This document shows positions 10,163 through 19,105 of a stretch of 64,000 nucleotides of DNA, one piece after another (position 1 is the stretch's first letter; each line of letters begins with the position of its first letter). This DNA is from an uncultured Gelidibacter sp. (GTDB lineage Bacteria > Bacteroidota > Bacteroidia > Flavobacteriales > Flavobacteriaceae). The translations under genes were made by a program, and so were the position numbers. The DNA lies in NCBI RefSeq assembly GCF_947500795.1, contig NZ_CANMTE010000005.1, positions 124,001 to 188,000 on the forward strand, written 5' to 3'. Below the pieces are notes generated by a model. That model had not been told where the DNA came from. It did not search any database and saw only the letters and a program-made list of their open reading frames with translations.

Positions 10163-11041
10163 ATGAAATCACTTTCAATTAAATTCTTTTCGTTTTTAAT
10201 TCTTTTGGCCTCCGGGACACTGATGGCGCAAGACTTTCAGGGTAGGGCACATTACATGTCCAAAACTACAATGGATATGAGCAATTTTGGTGGCAACCAA
10301 ATGAGCGAACAGCAGAAGAAAATGATGGCGGAACGTATGAAGAGTATGTTGGAGAAATCTTATATCTTAAGCTTTAATAGAACGGAATCTATTTATAAGG
10401 AAGTAGAAAAATTAGAAGCTCCAGGTGCCGGTGGTAGCGGTAGAATGGGCGGCATGATGAGTAGCTTTACAGCCGGGCCTCAATATAAAAATGTAAAAGA
10501 GCAGCAACTGATCCAAGATCAGGAGTTTTTTGGGAAACAGTTTTTAATCAAGGATTCCATCCCACAATTGGAATGGAAAATGGAAAATGAATCCAAACAA
10601 ATTGGTCAGTACTTAAGCTTTAAAGCTACGGCAATTAAAAAAGGTGATGATTTAGATTTCGCAAATATGAGACGTCGTAATCGAGATAACGATCAGCGAA
10701 ATGAGGGCAACAAATCTAAAGATTCTACAAAATCTAACACGACTACGGACGAACTTGAAGTGCCAAAAGAGATTGTCATTACGGCATGGTACACCCCACA
10801 GATTCCGGTGAACCAAGGTCCTGGCGAGTATTGGGGTCTTCCAGGGTTAATTTTGGAGGTTAATGCAGGGCGCACTACAATTTTATGTACAAAAATTGAA
10901 ATCAATCCTTCTGATAAAATAGACATTAAAGCGCCTTCAAAAGGTAAAGAAGTTACCAAAGAAGAATACGAGAAAATCGTTAAGGAAAAAACCGAAGAAA
11001 TGCGTGAAATGTTCGGCGGTAGAGGTCGTGGCCGTAACTAA
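10163..11041 (+). CDS. GLPGLI family exported protein
   Basis: This 292-residue protein begins with a signal peptide (FFSFLILLASGTLMAQ). It contains the name-giving motif YWGLPGLILEVNAG near residues 223-236. The family is confined to Bacteroidota and has no established biochemical role; members often sit next to a beta-barrel outer-membrane protein, as here (41 nt upstream). The sequence has a Met/Gly-rich stretch around residues 90-105 and ends in an Arg/Gly tail (FGGRGRGRN). It probably works in the periplasm with the protein encoded next. Confidence 0.9.
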   Translation: MKSLSIKFFSFLILLASGTLMAQDFQGRAHYMSKTTMDMSNFGGNQMSEQQKKMMAERMKSMLEKSYILSFNRTESIYKEVEKLEAPGAGGSGRMGGMMSSFTAGPQYKNVKEQQLIQDQEFFGKQFLIKDSIPQLEWKMENESKQIGQYLSFKATAIKKGDDLDFANMRRRNRDNDQRNEGNKSKDSTKSNTTTDELEVPKEIVITAWYTPQIPVNQGPGEYWGLPGLILEVNAGRTTILCTKIEINPSDKIDIKAPSKGKEVTKEEYEKIVKEKTEEMREMFGGRGRGRN

Positions 11042-11082
11042 ATAAACTTACCAACTTAACTAACCAAATCAAAAATTTCAAA

Positions 11083-13839
11083 ATGAAACATTTCATAATG
11101 TTGGCGCTACTTTTTGTAGTAGGAAACACTTTTGCGCAACTCAAATTAGAAGGTGTTGTAAAAGATAGTATCGGCAACCCATTAGAACTTGCAAACGTAA
11201 TTGCCATCAATCAAGAAACCAAAGGATTGGAATCTTACGGAATCACCAATAGTCAAGGACAATATCAACTCGCATTGACAAAAAATAACACCTATACCAT
11301 TCAGGTCAGTTATATCGGCATGAAAACCTTTGAAGAAGTCTTGAGTGCTAAAGAAGCGGATATTACAAAAAACTTCACTTTAAAAGATGATAATACTCTT
11401 GATGAAATTCAGTTAACCTACGAAATGCCGGTAACGATTAAAGGTGATACCTTAACTTATAATGCCGATTCTTTCAATAAAGGTACCGAACGTAAACTTG
11501 AAGACGTTTTAAAGAATTTGCCAGGTGTTGAAATTAATGCCGATGGAAAAATCGAAATTGAAGGTAAAGTCGTTAATAAATTAATGGTGAATGGAAAGGA
11601 TTTTTTTGATGGCGATTCAAAATTAGCCACTAAAAATATTCCATCAAACGCCGTCGATAAAATACAAGTGTTGCGTAATTACGCCGAAGTTGGTCAGTTA
11701 AGTGGTGTCCAAAATAACCAGGATAATGTGGCCATCAACATCAAACTGAAAGAAGGGAAAGAGAACTTTTGGTTTGGTAACGTCACCGTTGGCGGCGGAT
11801 TTGCACCAACCCCAAATGATGAGTTGTATTTAGTGCAGCCCAAATTATTTTATTATAGCCCAAAGTACAGTATTAATGTTATTGGCGATTTGAATAACAC
11901 GGGAGAAGTTGCATTGACAGGTCGTGATATTAGAAATTTTGGCGGCGGATTTAGACGACCAAGCGGCGGCAGTGGTACAACTATTAATTTAGGGGATAAT
12001 GGTTTGGGAAGTTTAACCAATCTTGGGAATGCGCAAACAATACAATCTAAATTAACGGCTTTCAATTTTAGTTATGCACCTAACAAAGCTTTGGATATAA
12101 GCGGATTCGCAATATATAATAGCAACAGATTAAAAACGCGTCGCGAAAGTTTTGTGCGGTACACCGATTCTGATTTAGGAATTCCTGATGAGGAAAAGGT
12201 AGAAATTGGCCGTGAAGCTACAAATCAAGGGTTGGCAAAATTGAGTTTAAGATATAAGCCAGATTCCAATAACCAGTTAGATTATGATGTTTTAGGACGA
12301 ATTTCAGACGATTCTGAAGCTAATGGCATCTTTTCTTCGGTAGTTGGGAACACCAATCAATTGGATAAAGCCAAACCGTTTAGCATCAATCAAAATGTCA
12401 ATTACTATTACACATTAAACGAAAGACATATTTTCGCTTTTGAAGCACAGCACTTGCTGAAGGACGAAGATCCATTTTACAATGCACTTTTGGTAAACGA
12501 TCCTACCAATAATGATGGTCAGCCAAATGAACGCGATGCTTTTGATAATACGGCGGAAGGTTTAGGTTTAAATAGAGATCAATTTGGATATAATTTGAAT
12601 CAGGAACGTCGCATTAAATCCAATCAATTGGATGCGAAGTTGGACTATTATTATATTTTGAATGCAACGAGTAATATCAACTTTACGTTGGGAACTATCT
12701 TAAGTAATCAACAATTCGACTCTAATATTTTTCAATTTTTAGATGATGGATCTTACTTTGATCCAATAGCGAATATTACGGACAGCGATGGGAATTCCAT
12801 ACGCAATGAAAATGATACCGAGTACAATTTTAGCGATGTCTATTTAGGGGTTCATTACAGATTGAAATCAGGTAAATTCACCTTTACACCAGGTTTTTCG
12901 CTGCATGCCTATGGAAATAATAACACCCAATTTGGAGAAGCTTATAAAGACAATTTCTTTAAGATCTTACCTGATTTTGAAACCTTAATTCAATTTAAGA
13001 AGAGCGAAAGTTTAACCTTTAGATATAACATGCAAAATTCCTTTACGGATGTGACGAGGTTAGCTCAAGGATTGATCTTAAATAATTATAACAGCATTCA
13101 GTACGGGACGCCAGATTTGCAAAACGCCTTGTCTCACAATTTAAGTTTGCGTTATTTCAGTTTTAATTTGTTTAATTACACCAACATTTTTGCGTCGCTT
13201 AACTATAATAAGAACATTGATCAAATTAGATCAGTCACTCAGTTTGACAATGTTATTAGAACCAGCACTTACTTTAATTCCAACTTTGCAGATGAAAGTG
13301 TGTCGGCATTTGGGCGTATACAACGTACGTTTGGAAAGTTGAGAGCAAGCATGGGCGTGAATTATAACTACAGTAAAAGCAATCAATTTATCCAGGATAG
13401 AAGATCGATTAATGAAAGTTTTTCTCAAAGCTACAGTCCAGAATTAAGGACCAACTTTAAGAAAGCTCCAAATGTATCTTTAAAATATCAGTACCGTGTA
13501 ACTGATAATAACCAAGGAACTAACAAGTCCAAATTTACCACTAACTCACCATCTATAGAATTTGATGCGTATATCTGGAATGCCTTTACATTTAAAACAG
13601 ACTATTCCTATACCAAGCAAAATAGTGATGTTGGCCCTTCAGATTCGTACCAAACATGGAACGCAAGTTTGGCCTATAGAAAGGATAAAGATGCCAAATG
13701 GGAATATGAATTAAGAGCGTCCAACTTACTGAACATAGATTCCAATATCAACAACGGATCGAATAACATTTCAGTTTACAGTTCAGAAACATTCGTTCTA
13801 CCACGATTTGTGACTTTCAGATTTATTTACACTTTATAA
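11083..13839 (+). CDS. Outer-membrane beta-barrel protein with carboxypeptidase-like domain
   Basis: This 918-residue protein has a signal peptide ending near VGNTFAQ. Residues 20-105 form a carboxypeptidase-regulatory-like beta-sandwich (LEGVVKDSIGNPLELANV, TYTIQVSYIGMKTFEE). A plug-like region follows (LEDVLKNLPGVEINADGKI, near residue 140). From about residue 250 to the end it is a beta-barrel of the OMP_b-brl_3 type, finishing with an aromatic strand (VTFRFIYTL). These proteins resemble TonB-dependent receptors. The substrate is unknown. The operon with the GLPGLI gene and a strong terminator after it make a two-gene unit. Confidence 0.9.
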   Translation: MKHFIMLALLFVVGNTFAQLKLEGVVKDSIGNPLELANVIAINQETKGLESYGITNSQGQYQLALTKNNTYTIQVSYIGMKTFEEVLSAKEADITKNFTLKDDNTLDEIQLTYEMPVTIKGDTLTYNADSFNKGTERKLEDVLKNLPGVEINADGKIEIEGKVVNKLMVNGKDFFDGDSKLATKNIPSNAVDKIQVLRNYAEVGQLSGVQNNQDNVAINIKLKEGKENFWFGNVTVGGGFAPTPNDELYLVQPKLFYYSPKYSINVIGDLNNTGEVALTGRDIRNFGGGFRRPSGGSGTTINLGDNGLGSLTNLGNAQTIQSKLTAFNFSYAPNKALDISGFAIYNSNRLKTRRESFVRYTDSDLGIPDEEKVEIGREATNQGLAKLSLRYKPDSNNQLDYDVLGRISDDSEANGIFSSVVGNTNQLDKAKPFSINQNVNYYYTLNERHIFAFEAQHLLKDEDPFYNALLVNDPTNNDGQPNERDAFDNTAEGLGLNRDQFGYNLNQERRIKSNQLDAKLDYYYILNATSNINFTLGTILSNQQFDSNIFQFLDDGSYFDPIANITDSDGNSIRNENDTEYNFSDVYLGVHYRLKSGKFTFTPGFSLHAYGNNNTQFGEAYKDNFFKILPDFETLIQFKKSESLTFRYNMQNSFTDVTRLAQGLILNNYNSIQYGTPDLQNALSHNLSLRYFSFNLFNYTNIFASLNYNKNIDQIRSVTQFDNVIRTSTYFNSNFADESVSAFGRIQRTFGKLRASMGVNYNYSKSNQFIQDRRSINESFSQSYSPELRTNFKKAPNVSLKYQYRVTDNNQGTNKSKFTTNSPSIEFDAYIWNAFTFKTDYSYTKQNSDVGPSDSYQTWNASLAYRKDKDAKWEYELRASNLLNIDSNINNGSNNISVYSSETFVLPRFVTFRFIYTL

Positions 13840-13861
13840 TCAGATTAGAATTTAACACTGC

Positions 13862-13897
13862 AAAAAGGCAATTTCGAAAGAGGTTGCCTTTTTTTAT
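13862..13897 (+). terminator. Rho-independent terminator after the beta-barrel gene
   Basis: AAAAAGGCAA (13862-13871) pairs with TTGCCTTTTT (13884-13893), followed by more T residues. It ends the GLPGLI/beta-barrel operon. Confidence 0.85.
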
Positions 13898-13942
13898 TTT
13901 AGGATTCTCTCGAAGCAATTTCAAAGGTTTTAAATGATAAAT

Positions 13943-13966
13943 CCTACAGGTGTAGGTTGTTTTTTT
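13943..13966 (+). terminator. Second hairpin with T-run
   Basis: CCTACAGGTGTAGG is a 6-bp stem with a 2-base centre, or a 5-bp stem with a 4-base loop, followed by TTGTTTTTTT. It could be a back-up terminator or a dispersed intergenic hairpin. The rest of 13840-14134 shows no gene. Confidence 0.4.
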
Positions 13967-14134
13967 AGGTTGATAAAATGCAGGGAAAATATAGCAGTGG
14001 GAATACGAAGGAATTTTAACTTTTTTTAAGAAGAATATGAGTGTTTATAGTACTTTTTCGAGGGTTTTAGGAGGTGTATATTAATTAATAGTTGTATTTT
14101 CATACGCTTAAAATACTAAATAAATCTACTAGAA

Positions 14135-15682
14135 ATGAAAAGACTTTTTTTGAGCGCATTCGTTTTGTGCGCTACGTTAACTGTATCCGCTCAACAGAAA
14201 AATGCAGTTATTGAAAACATGATTAAAGAGGCTACTGAAAATTCCCAATTGGAACATTTAGGGCATGAATTATTGGATGTTATCGGTCCGCGATTGGTGG
14301 GAACACCAGAGATGAAACAGGCACATGATTGGGCTGTGGAAACCTATAAAAAATGGGGAATTCAGGCAGAAAATCAACAGTATGGCGAATGGAAAGCATG
14401 GCAACGTGGCATCAGCCATATTGATATGGTATCGCCACGTGTTCAAAGTTTGAAGGGGATGCAATTAGCTTGGAGCCCAAGTACAGGGCCTAAAGGTGTA
14501 ACTGCTGAGGTGATTACACTTCCAACGGTAAAAGATTCAATGGAATTTAAAAACTGGTTGAAAAATGCCAAAGGTAAATTCGTCATGATTTCAGAATACC
14601 AAATCACTGGACGCCCTGACTATAACTGGGAAGAATTTGCAACGCCAGAATCATTTGAAAAAATGAAAAAAGATCGCGATTCATTATCTAATGAATTTAG
14701 AGAAAATATGAAAAGAACAGGCTACAACTCTCGTTCTATCATTGAAGCTTTAGAGAATGCAGGTGCTGTAGGTATTGTGTCTTCGTATTGGTCTAAAGGA
14801 TTTGGAGCGAATAAAATATTCTCATCAAGAACCAAAAAGATTCCAACAATCGATTTAGAATTGGAAGATTATGGCATGTTATACCGTTTGGCAGAATATG
14901 GTGATAAACCAAAAATTAAAGTGGTTGCAGAATCTAAAGATTTAGGTGTAGCGCCAACATTTAATACTGTTGCAGAGATAAAAGGAACTGAGAAACCAGA
15001 GGAATATGTGATTCTTTCTGCACATTTCGATTCTTGGGATGGTGCTACAGGAGCAACTGACAACGGAACGGGAACACTTGTAATGATGGAAGCTATGCGT
15101 TTGTTGAAGAAATTTTATCCAAACCCAAAACGTACTATTTTAGTAGGTCACTGGGGTAGTGAAGAGCAAGGTTTAAATGGTTCACGAGCTTTTGTTGAAG
15201 ATCATCCGGAAATCGTAAAAAATATCCAAGCGGTATTTAACCAAGATAATGGTACAGGTCGTGTAGTGAACATGAACGGTGCAGGATTCTTACATTCATA
15301 TGAGTATTTAACACGTTGGTTAAGTGCAGCTCCAAAAGAAATTACGAAGCATATTGAAACTAATTTCCCTGGTTCTCCAAGTGGTGGTGGTTCTGATAAT
15401 GCATCGTTTGTAGCGGCTGGCGCACCTGCGTTTAACTTAAGTTCATTGAACTGGTCTTACTGGAATTACACATGGCATACTAACAGAGATACTTATGATA
15501 AAATTGTGTTTGACGACGTGAGAAGCAACGCTATTTTAACCGCTATCTTAACCTATATGGCTAGTGAAGATGACACGAAAGTTTCAAGAGAAAAAATTAT
15601 TTTACCTGTAAGCGAGCGTACAGGAAAACAAATGGAATGGCCAACACAACGTTCTCCAGAGCGTAAAGGTGGTTTGGATTAA
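14135..15682 (+). CDS. Secreted M28 family zinc metallopeptidase
   Basis: This 515-residue protein has a signal peptide (LFLSAFVLCATLTVSAQ). The C-terminal catalytic domain carries the co-catalytic two-zinc ligand motifs in order: ILSAHFDSWDGA (His, about residue 296), GATDNGTGT (Asp), GSEEQGLNGS (catalytic Glu and Glu ligand), FNQDNGTG (Asp) and TWHTNRDTYDK (His). The region of residues 120-280 is compatible with a PA domain inserted before the catalytic part, as in many exported aminopeptidases and carboxypeptidases. It should cleave amino acids from peptides in the periplasm or outside the cell. It is monocistronic, ended by a strong bidirectional terminator. Confidence 0.92.
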   Translation: MKRLFLSAFVLCATLTVSAQQKNAVIENMIKEATENSQLEHLGHELLDVIGPRLVGTPEMKQAHDWAVETYKKWGIQAENQQYGEWKAWQRGISHIDMVSPRVQSLKGMQLAWSPSTGPKGVTAEVITLPTVKDSMEFKNWLKNAKGKFVMISEYQITGRPDYNWEEFATPESFEKMKKDRDSLSNEFRENMKRTGYNSRSIIEALENAGAVGIVSSYWSKGFGANKIFSSRTKKIPTIDLELEDYGMLYRLAEYGDKPKIKVVAESKDLGVAPTFNTVAEIKGTEKPEEYVILSAHFDSWDGATGATDNGTGTLVMMEAMRLLKKFYPNPKRTILVGHWGSEEQGLNGSRAFVEDHPEIVKNIQAVFNQDNGTGRVVNMNGAGFLHSYEYLTRWLSAAPKEITKHIETNFPGSPSGGGSDNASFVAAGAPAFNLSSLNWSYWNYTWHTNRDTYDKIVFDDVRSNAILTAILTYMASEDDTKVSREKIILPVSERTGKQMEWPTQRSPERKGGLD

Positions 15683-15702
15683 TTCCTTAAATTCATCCTA
15701 TA

Positions 15703-15737
15703 AAAAAACCTTCAACAGCAATGTTGAAGGTTTTTTG
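15703..15737 (+). terminator. Bidirectional terminator between the M28 gene and metK
   Basis: AAAAAACCTTCAAC (15703-15716) and GTTGAAGGTTTTTT (15723-15736) form a perfect 14-bp stem with a 6-nt loop. A-run and T-run on the two sides make it work for both convergent genes. Confidence 0.9.
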
Positions 15738-15760
15738 TTTTATAAAAATTCGAGTTTTAT

Positions 15761-15804
15761 TTCTAACAGCGCAGCGCTCTTAATTCTAATAGCGCAGCGG
15801 TCTT
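15761..15804. repeat. 21-nt direct repeat in the convergent intergenic region
   Basis: TTCTAACAGCGCAGCGCTCTT (15761-15781) recurs as a near copy with AATAG and GGTCTT at 15784-15804, with two substitutions and a 2-nt gap. The high-GC core AGCGCAGCG stands out from the AT-rich surroundings. It may be a family of small dispersed intergenic repeats. The second copy ends 5 nt before the metK stop. Confidence 0.6.
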
Positions 15805-15808
15805 TGTA

Positions 15809-17104
15809 CTACTCAGAAATCCCAAATGCAGCTCTCACTTCGTCAATACGATCTAATTTTTCCCATGTAAACAATTCTACATCAAGCGTTATCGATTCGC
15901 CGTTAAACTGCTCAAAAGTTTTTGTAACCGTTTCATTAACGCGTCCCATATGGCCATAAGCAGCCGTTTCACTATACATTGGTTGACGTAGTTTCAAGCG
16001 TTCTTCAATTGCAGCTGGACGCATATCGAAAATCCCGAAAATTTTCTCAGCAATTTCACCATCTGTCAAATTATAAGGACACGTTCCATAAGTGTTCACA
16101 TAAATTGAGGTTGGTTGTGCAACACCAATAGCATAACTTACTTGAACCAAAATTTCATCACACAAACCAGCAGCAACAAGGTTTTTAGCAATATGACGCG
16201 CCGCATATGCAGCACTACGGTCAACTTTACTAGGGTCTTTGCCACTAAAAGCACCACCACCATGAGCACCTTTTCCACCATAAGTATCTACGATAATTTT
16301 ACGGCCTGTAAGTCCGGTATCACCATGTGGTCCACCAATTACAAATTTCCCGGTAGGGTTGATGTGGTAGGTAATGTCATCATTAAATAAAACCTGAATA
16401 TGCTCAGGAAGACCTGCAACAACTCTCGGAATTAAAATTTCGATAATGTCTTTTCTGATTTTCTCCAACATTTCAATTTCAGCAGCATCAATATCAGCTT
16501 TTGAATTTGATTTTGGTTTTACAAAATCGTCATGTTGTGTAGACACTACAATCGCATCAATACGTTGAGGTACATTGTCATCACTATATTCAATAGTCAC
16601 TTGACTTTTTGAGTCTGGACGTAAATAGGTGATCTCATTATTTTCTCTACGTAAAGCAGCCAATTCAATCATCAAACGATGTGAAAGATCTAATGCCAAT
16701 GGCATATAATTCTCAGTCTCATTAGTAGCGTACCCGAACATCATACCCTGATCTCCAGCACCTTGCTCTTCCTTGTTTGCCTTGTCTACACCTCTATTGA
16801 TGTCTTCAGATTGTTCGTGGATTGCAGAAAATACACCACAAGAATTGCCATCAAACATATAGGCACCTTTGGTGTAGCCAATTTTGTTGATGGTATCTCT
16901 AGCAATTTTTTGTACGTCTAAATAGGTGTTTGATCTCACTTCGCCTGCAAGTACAACTTGGCCGGTAGTGACCATAGTTTCACACGCTACTTTTGAGTCT
17001 TTATCAAAAGCTAAAAAATTGTCGATTAATGCATCGCTAATTTGATCTGCTACTTTATCAGGATGTCCTTCAGAAACGCTCTCTGAGGTAAATAAATACG
17101 CCAT
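15809..17104 (-). CDS. metK: S-adenosylmethionine synthetase
   Basis: This 431-residue cytoplasmic enzyme makes SAM from methionine and ATP. All key motifs are present: [15 protein letters not shown] near the N terminus, [15 protein letters not shown] in the middle, [16 protein letters not shown], and [19 protein letters not shown], which holds the phosphate-binding loop. It is somewhat longer than the E. coli enzyme (384), which is common in Flavobacteriaceae. It lies divergent to the metY operon. A structured leader just upstream suggests control at the RNA level by a methionine-pathway metabolite. Confidence 0.97.
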   Translation of the reverse strand: MAYLFTSESVSEGHPDKVADQISDALIDNFLAFDKDSKVACETMVTTGQVVLAGEVRSNTYLDVQKIARDTINKIGYTKGAYMFDGNSCGVFSAIHEQSEDINRGVDKANKEEQGAGDQGMMFGYATNETENYMPLALDLSHRLMIELAALRRENNEITYLRPDSKSQVTIEYSDDNVPQRIDAIVVSTQHDDFVKPKSNSKADIDAAEIEMLEKIRKDIIEILIPRVVAGLPEHIQVLFNDDITYHINPTGKFVIGGPHGDTGLTGRKIIVDTYGGKGAHGGGAFSGKDPSKVDRSAAYAARHIAKNLVAAGLCDEILVQVSYAIGVAQPTSIYVNTYGTCPYNLTDGEIAEKIFGIFDMRPAAIEERLKLRQPMYSETAAYGHMGRVNETVTKTFEQFNGESITLDVELFTWEKLDRIDEVRAAFGISE

Positions 17105-17131
17105 AACCTTTTGTTTATTATAGGTTTACGG

Positions 17132-17242
17132 AAGATTTGACGTTGCGCGTCGAAGGTAGTTTCCACTGCCTTTAGCATTTTTAGTCCCAAGTTCGATTTA
17201 AAATTTAAATCTATTGGAAGAGGTTGCAATCAGTCAAATCTT
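17132..17242 (-). promoter_or_regulatory. Structured 5' leader of metK, candidate riboswitch
   Basis: Read on the minus strand, AAGATTTGAC (17242-17233) pairs perfectly with GTCAAATCTT (17141-17132), closing a 91-nt region. Inside are TTGC/GCAA, a long hairpin (TTCCAA...TTGGGA enclosing GATTTAAA-T-TTTAAATC), and AAGGCAGTGGAAACTACCTT, a hairpin with GGAA loop. The strings GCAACC and TGCTAAA occur in the same order as in the SAM-I core, but the GATGAAGCC kink-turn arm of SAM-I is absent. Downstream, AACCT (17126-17122) can pair with AGGTT (17109-17105) immediately before the ATG, a possible translational switch. SAM sensing is inferred from the gene and the core strings; no known class is assigned. 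Confidence 0.55.
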
Positions 17243-17262
17243 TCCTCTCAATTAATATGTGG

Positions 17263-17292
17263 CAAAAGTAAAAAAATTAAACGGATGGCAAA
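17263..17292 (-). promoter_or_regulatory. Candidate promoter of metK
   Basis: On the minus strand TTTG (17292-17289), 18 nt and TACTTTTG (17270-17263) match the flavobacterial promoter consensus. Transcription would begin around 17257, about 15 nt before the closing stem of the metK leader. Confidence 0.6.
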
Positions 17293-17501
17293 TCCTTTTA
17301 AAATTATTTCGTTTAAAATTAACGTTTTAAAATTTTTTCAATTTAAAATGGATTCGTGTAAAGCACTGTAAATGCTAGTGTTATGACTGTGTTTTGAGGG
17401 TCTGGAAACGGTGTTTTTAAAAATTAAACCGCAATTAATTTGGAATTGTAATTTTTGTGTTGCAATATTTGTGTTCACAAAGTTCAAAAACTTATTGAAG
17501 T

Positions 17502-17620
17502 GTTATCAAGAAAGGCGGAGGGATTAGACCCGATGAAGCCTTAGCAACCCTCTAGCAATAGTGAAGGTGCTAAATTCTACTTAATTGCTGATTCATTTAT
17601 CGGCTAATTGGATAGATAAC
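17502..17620 (+). promoter_or_regulatory. SAM-I (S-box) riboswitch upstream of metY
   Basis: The S-box core is easy to read: GTTATCAAGAAAGGCGGAGG, then GACCCGATGAAGCCTTAGCA, ACCCT, GAAGGTGCTAAATTCTAC and GATAAC. GTTATC (17502-17507) pairs with GATAAC (17615-17620) as P1, GGC with GCC closes P2 with the kink-turn GATGA segment, and P3 and P4 follow. Bound SAM should lower expression of the downstream O-acetylhomoserine sulfhydrylase. The aptamer starts 241 nt before the metY start codon. Confidence 0.93.
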
Positions 17621-17625
17621 TAAAC

Positions 17626-17660
17626 ATAATTACTCATCTGTAATTATAATTTTTCTTTTT
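17626..17660 (+). terminator. Possible expression-platform terminator of the metY riboswitch
   Basis: ATAATTAC (17626-17633) pairs with GTAATTAT (17640-17647), followed by AATTTTTCTTTTT. The stem is AU-rich and weak but directly follows the aptamer, where an S-box terminator is expected. A second hairpin, CGTCA-GTGA-TGACG at 17680-17693, lies between it and metY. No clean antiterminator pairing with P1 was found. Confidence 0.4.
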
Positions 17661-17742
17661 AACATTTTTCTATTTGGTACGTCAGTGATGACGCATTTGG
17701 CTTTTGTTTTAATTCATTTATTAACTCAAAAAAATTAGAAAA

Positions 17743-19035
17743 ATGAGTACACACAAATTCGCAACCCAAGCGTTGCACGCAGGACACGATGTTCAAGCAA
17801 ATGGAGGCACCAGAGCAGTGCCAATTTATCAATCTACAGCGTATGTTTTTAAAGATTCAGACCATGCAGCAAACTTATTTGCATTGGCGGAACCTGGAAA
17901 CATTTACACGAGAATCAACAACCCTACCAACGACATTTTAGAGCAGCGTTTAGCAGCACTTGATGGCGGAATTGCAGCAGTTGTAACCGCTTCAGGAACC
18001 GCAGCAATTGCAACAACGCTCTTAACGCTCTTGAGAGCGGGAGACCATATTGTGGCATCTAGCAGCTTGTATGGAGGGACTTACAATTTACTAAGTGTAA
18101 CCTTACCAAGACACGGTATCACTACAACGTTTGTAGATCCGTCCGATCCAGAAAATTTTGATAAAGCAGCACAAGAGAACACACGCGTCTTCTTTATTGA
18201 ATCTCTAGGAAACCCAAAATTGGATGTCTTGGATATCAAAGGGATTTCTAAACAGGCAAAAGCTCATAAAGTGCCTTTAATTGTAGACAATACCATCGCC
18301 ACATCGTATTTGGTAAAACCTATTGAACACGGTACCAATATTGTCATTCACTCCTTAACAAAATACGTAAACGGTAATGGAACTGCCCTTGGAGGAGCAA
18401 TTATTGATGCCGGAACTTTCGATTGGGCCAATGGAAAATTCCCAGAATTTACTGAGCCTTCTGCAGGTTACCACGGATTGGTTTATACGGATGTTTTAAA
18501 AGAAGCGTCGTTTATTGCTAAAGTGCGTATTGAAGGTTTGCGCGATTATGGCTCTGCTTTGAGTCCGTTTAATGCGTTTCAAATTATTCAAGGTTTGGAA
18601 ACATTAGAATTACGTATCAAACAACATAGTAAAAATGCGTTGGAATTGGCCAAATGGTTACAAGAGCAAAAGGAAGTGACTTGGGTTAATTATCCTGGAC
18701 TTGATAGTAGTCCGTATAAAGCTTTAGCTGAAGAATATTTGCCAGAAGGGCAAAGCGGACTCGTGACCTTTGGTGTCATTGGTGGCTATGAATCGGCTAA
18801 AACCATTGCCGATAAAACACAATTATTTTCTTTGTTAGCTAATATTGGGGATACCAAATCGCTCATCATTCATCCAGCAAGTACCACACATCAACAATTA
18901 TCTGATGAAGCTCAGGAAACCACAGGAGTGACTAAAGACTTGATCCGTTTGTCAGTTGGATTAGAGCATATTGATGATTTAAAAGCCGATTTGAAACAAG
19001 TGTTCGCACTGATCAAAGAAAAGGTAGAAGCTTAA
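17743..19035 (+). CDS. metY: O-acetylhomoserine sulfhydrylase
   Basis: This 430-residue PLP enzyme of the Cys/Met metabolism family makes homocysteine from O-acetylhomoserine and sulfide. It begins ATQALHAGHDVQANGGTRAV, typical of MetY. The PLP-binding Lys is in HSLTKYVNGNG near residue 207. The long form (about 430 residues with an insertion around GTFDWANGKFPEFTEPSAGY) separates MetY from the shorter MetB/MetC/MetZ enzymes. It is preceded by a SAM-I riboswitch and followed by a terminator, then by the fused MetX protein that makes its substrate. Confidence 0.93.
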   Translation: MSTHKFATQALHAGHDVQANGGTRAVPIYQSTAYVFKDSDHAANLFALAEPGNIYTRINNPTNDILEQRLAALDGGIAAVVTASGTAAIATTLLTLLRAGDHIVASSSLYGGTYNLLSVTLPRHGITTTFVDPSDPENFDKAAQENTRVFFIESLGNPKLDVLDIKGISKQAKAHKVPLIVDNTIATSYLVKPIEHGTNIVIHSLTKYVNGNGTALGGAIIDAGTFDWANGKFPEFTEPSAGYHGLVYTDVLKEASFIAKVRIEGLRDYGSALSPFNAFQIIQGLETLELRIKQHSKNALELAKWLQEQKEVTWVNYPGLDSSPYKALAEEYLPEGQSGLVTFGVIGGYESAKTIADKTQLFSLLANIGDTKSLIIHPASTTHQQLSDEAQETTGVTKDLIRLSVGLEHIDDLKADLKQVFALIKEKVEA

Positions 19036-19044
19036 GAATTCTTT

Positions 19045-19084
19045 AAAAGCAAGTCAGCGTATTTAATGCAGACTTGCTTTTTTT
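19045..19084 (+). terminator. Rho-independent terminator between metY and the metX fusion gene
   Basis: AAAAGCAAGTC (19045-19055) pairs with GACTTGCTTTT (19071-19081), followed by T residues. It implies that metY is transcribed partly or wholly apart from the next gene. Confidence 0.8.
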
Positions 19085-19105
19085 AATCATCCTAATACGT
19101 GTTCT

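Noticed and set aside
15669-15959. Plus-strand frame running over the terminator into the metK 3' end
   Set aside because: It reads through a perfect bidirectional terminator and lies antisense to metK codons. No family resemblance.
17132-17242. The metK leader hairpin as a plus-strand element
   Set aside because: The closing stem would be read on both strands, but the promoter, the distance to metK and the start-codon hairpin fit the minus strand only.
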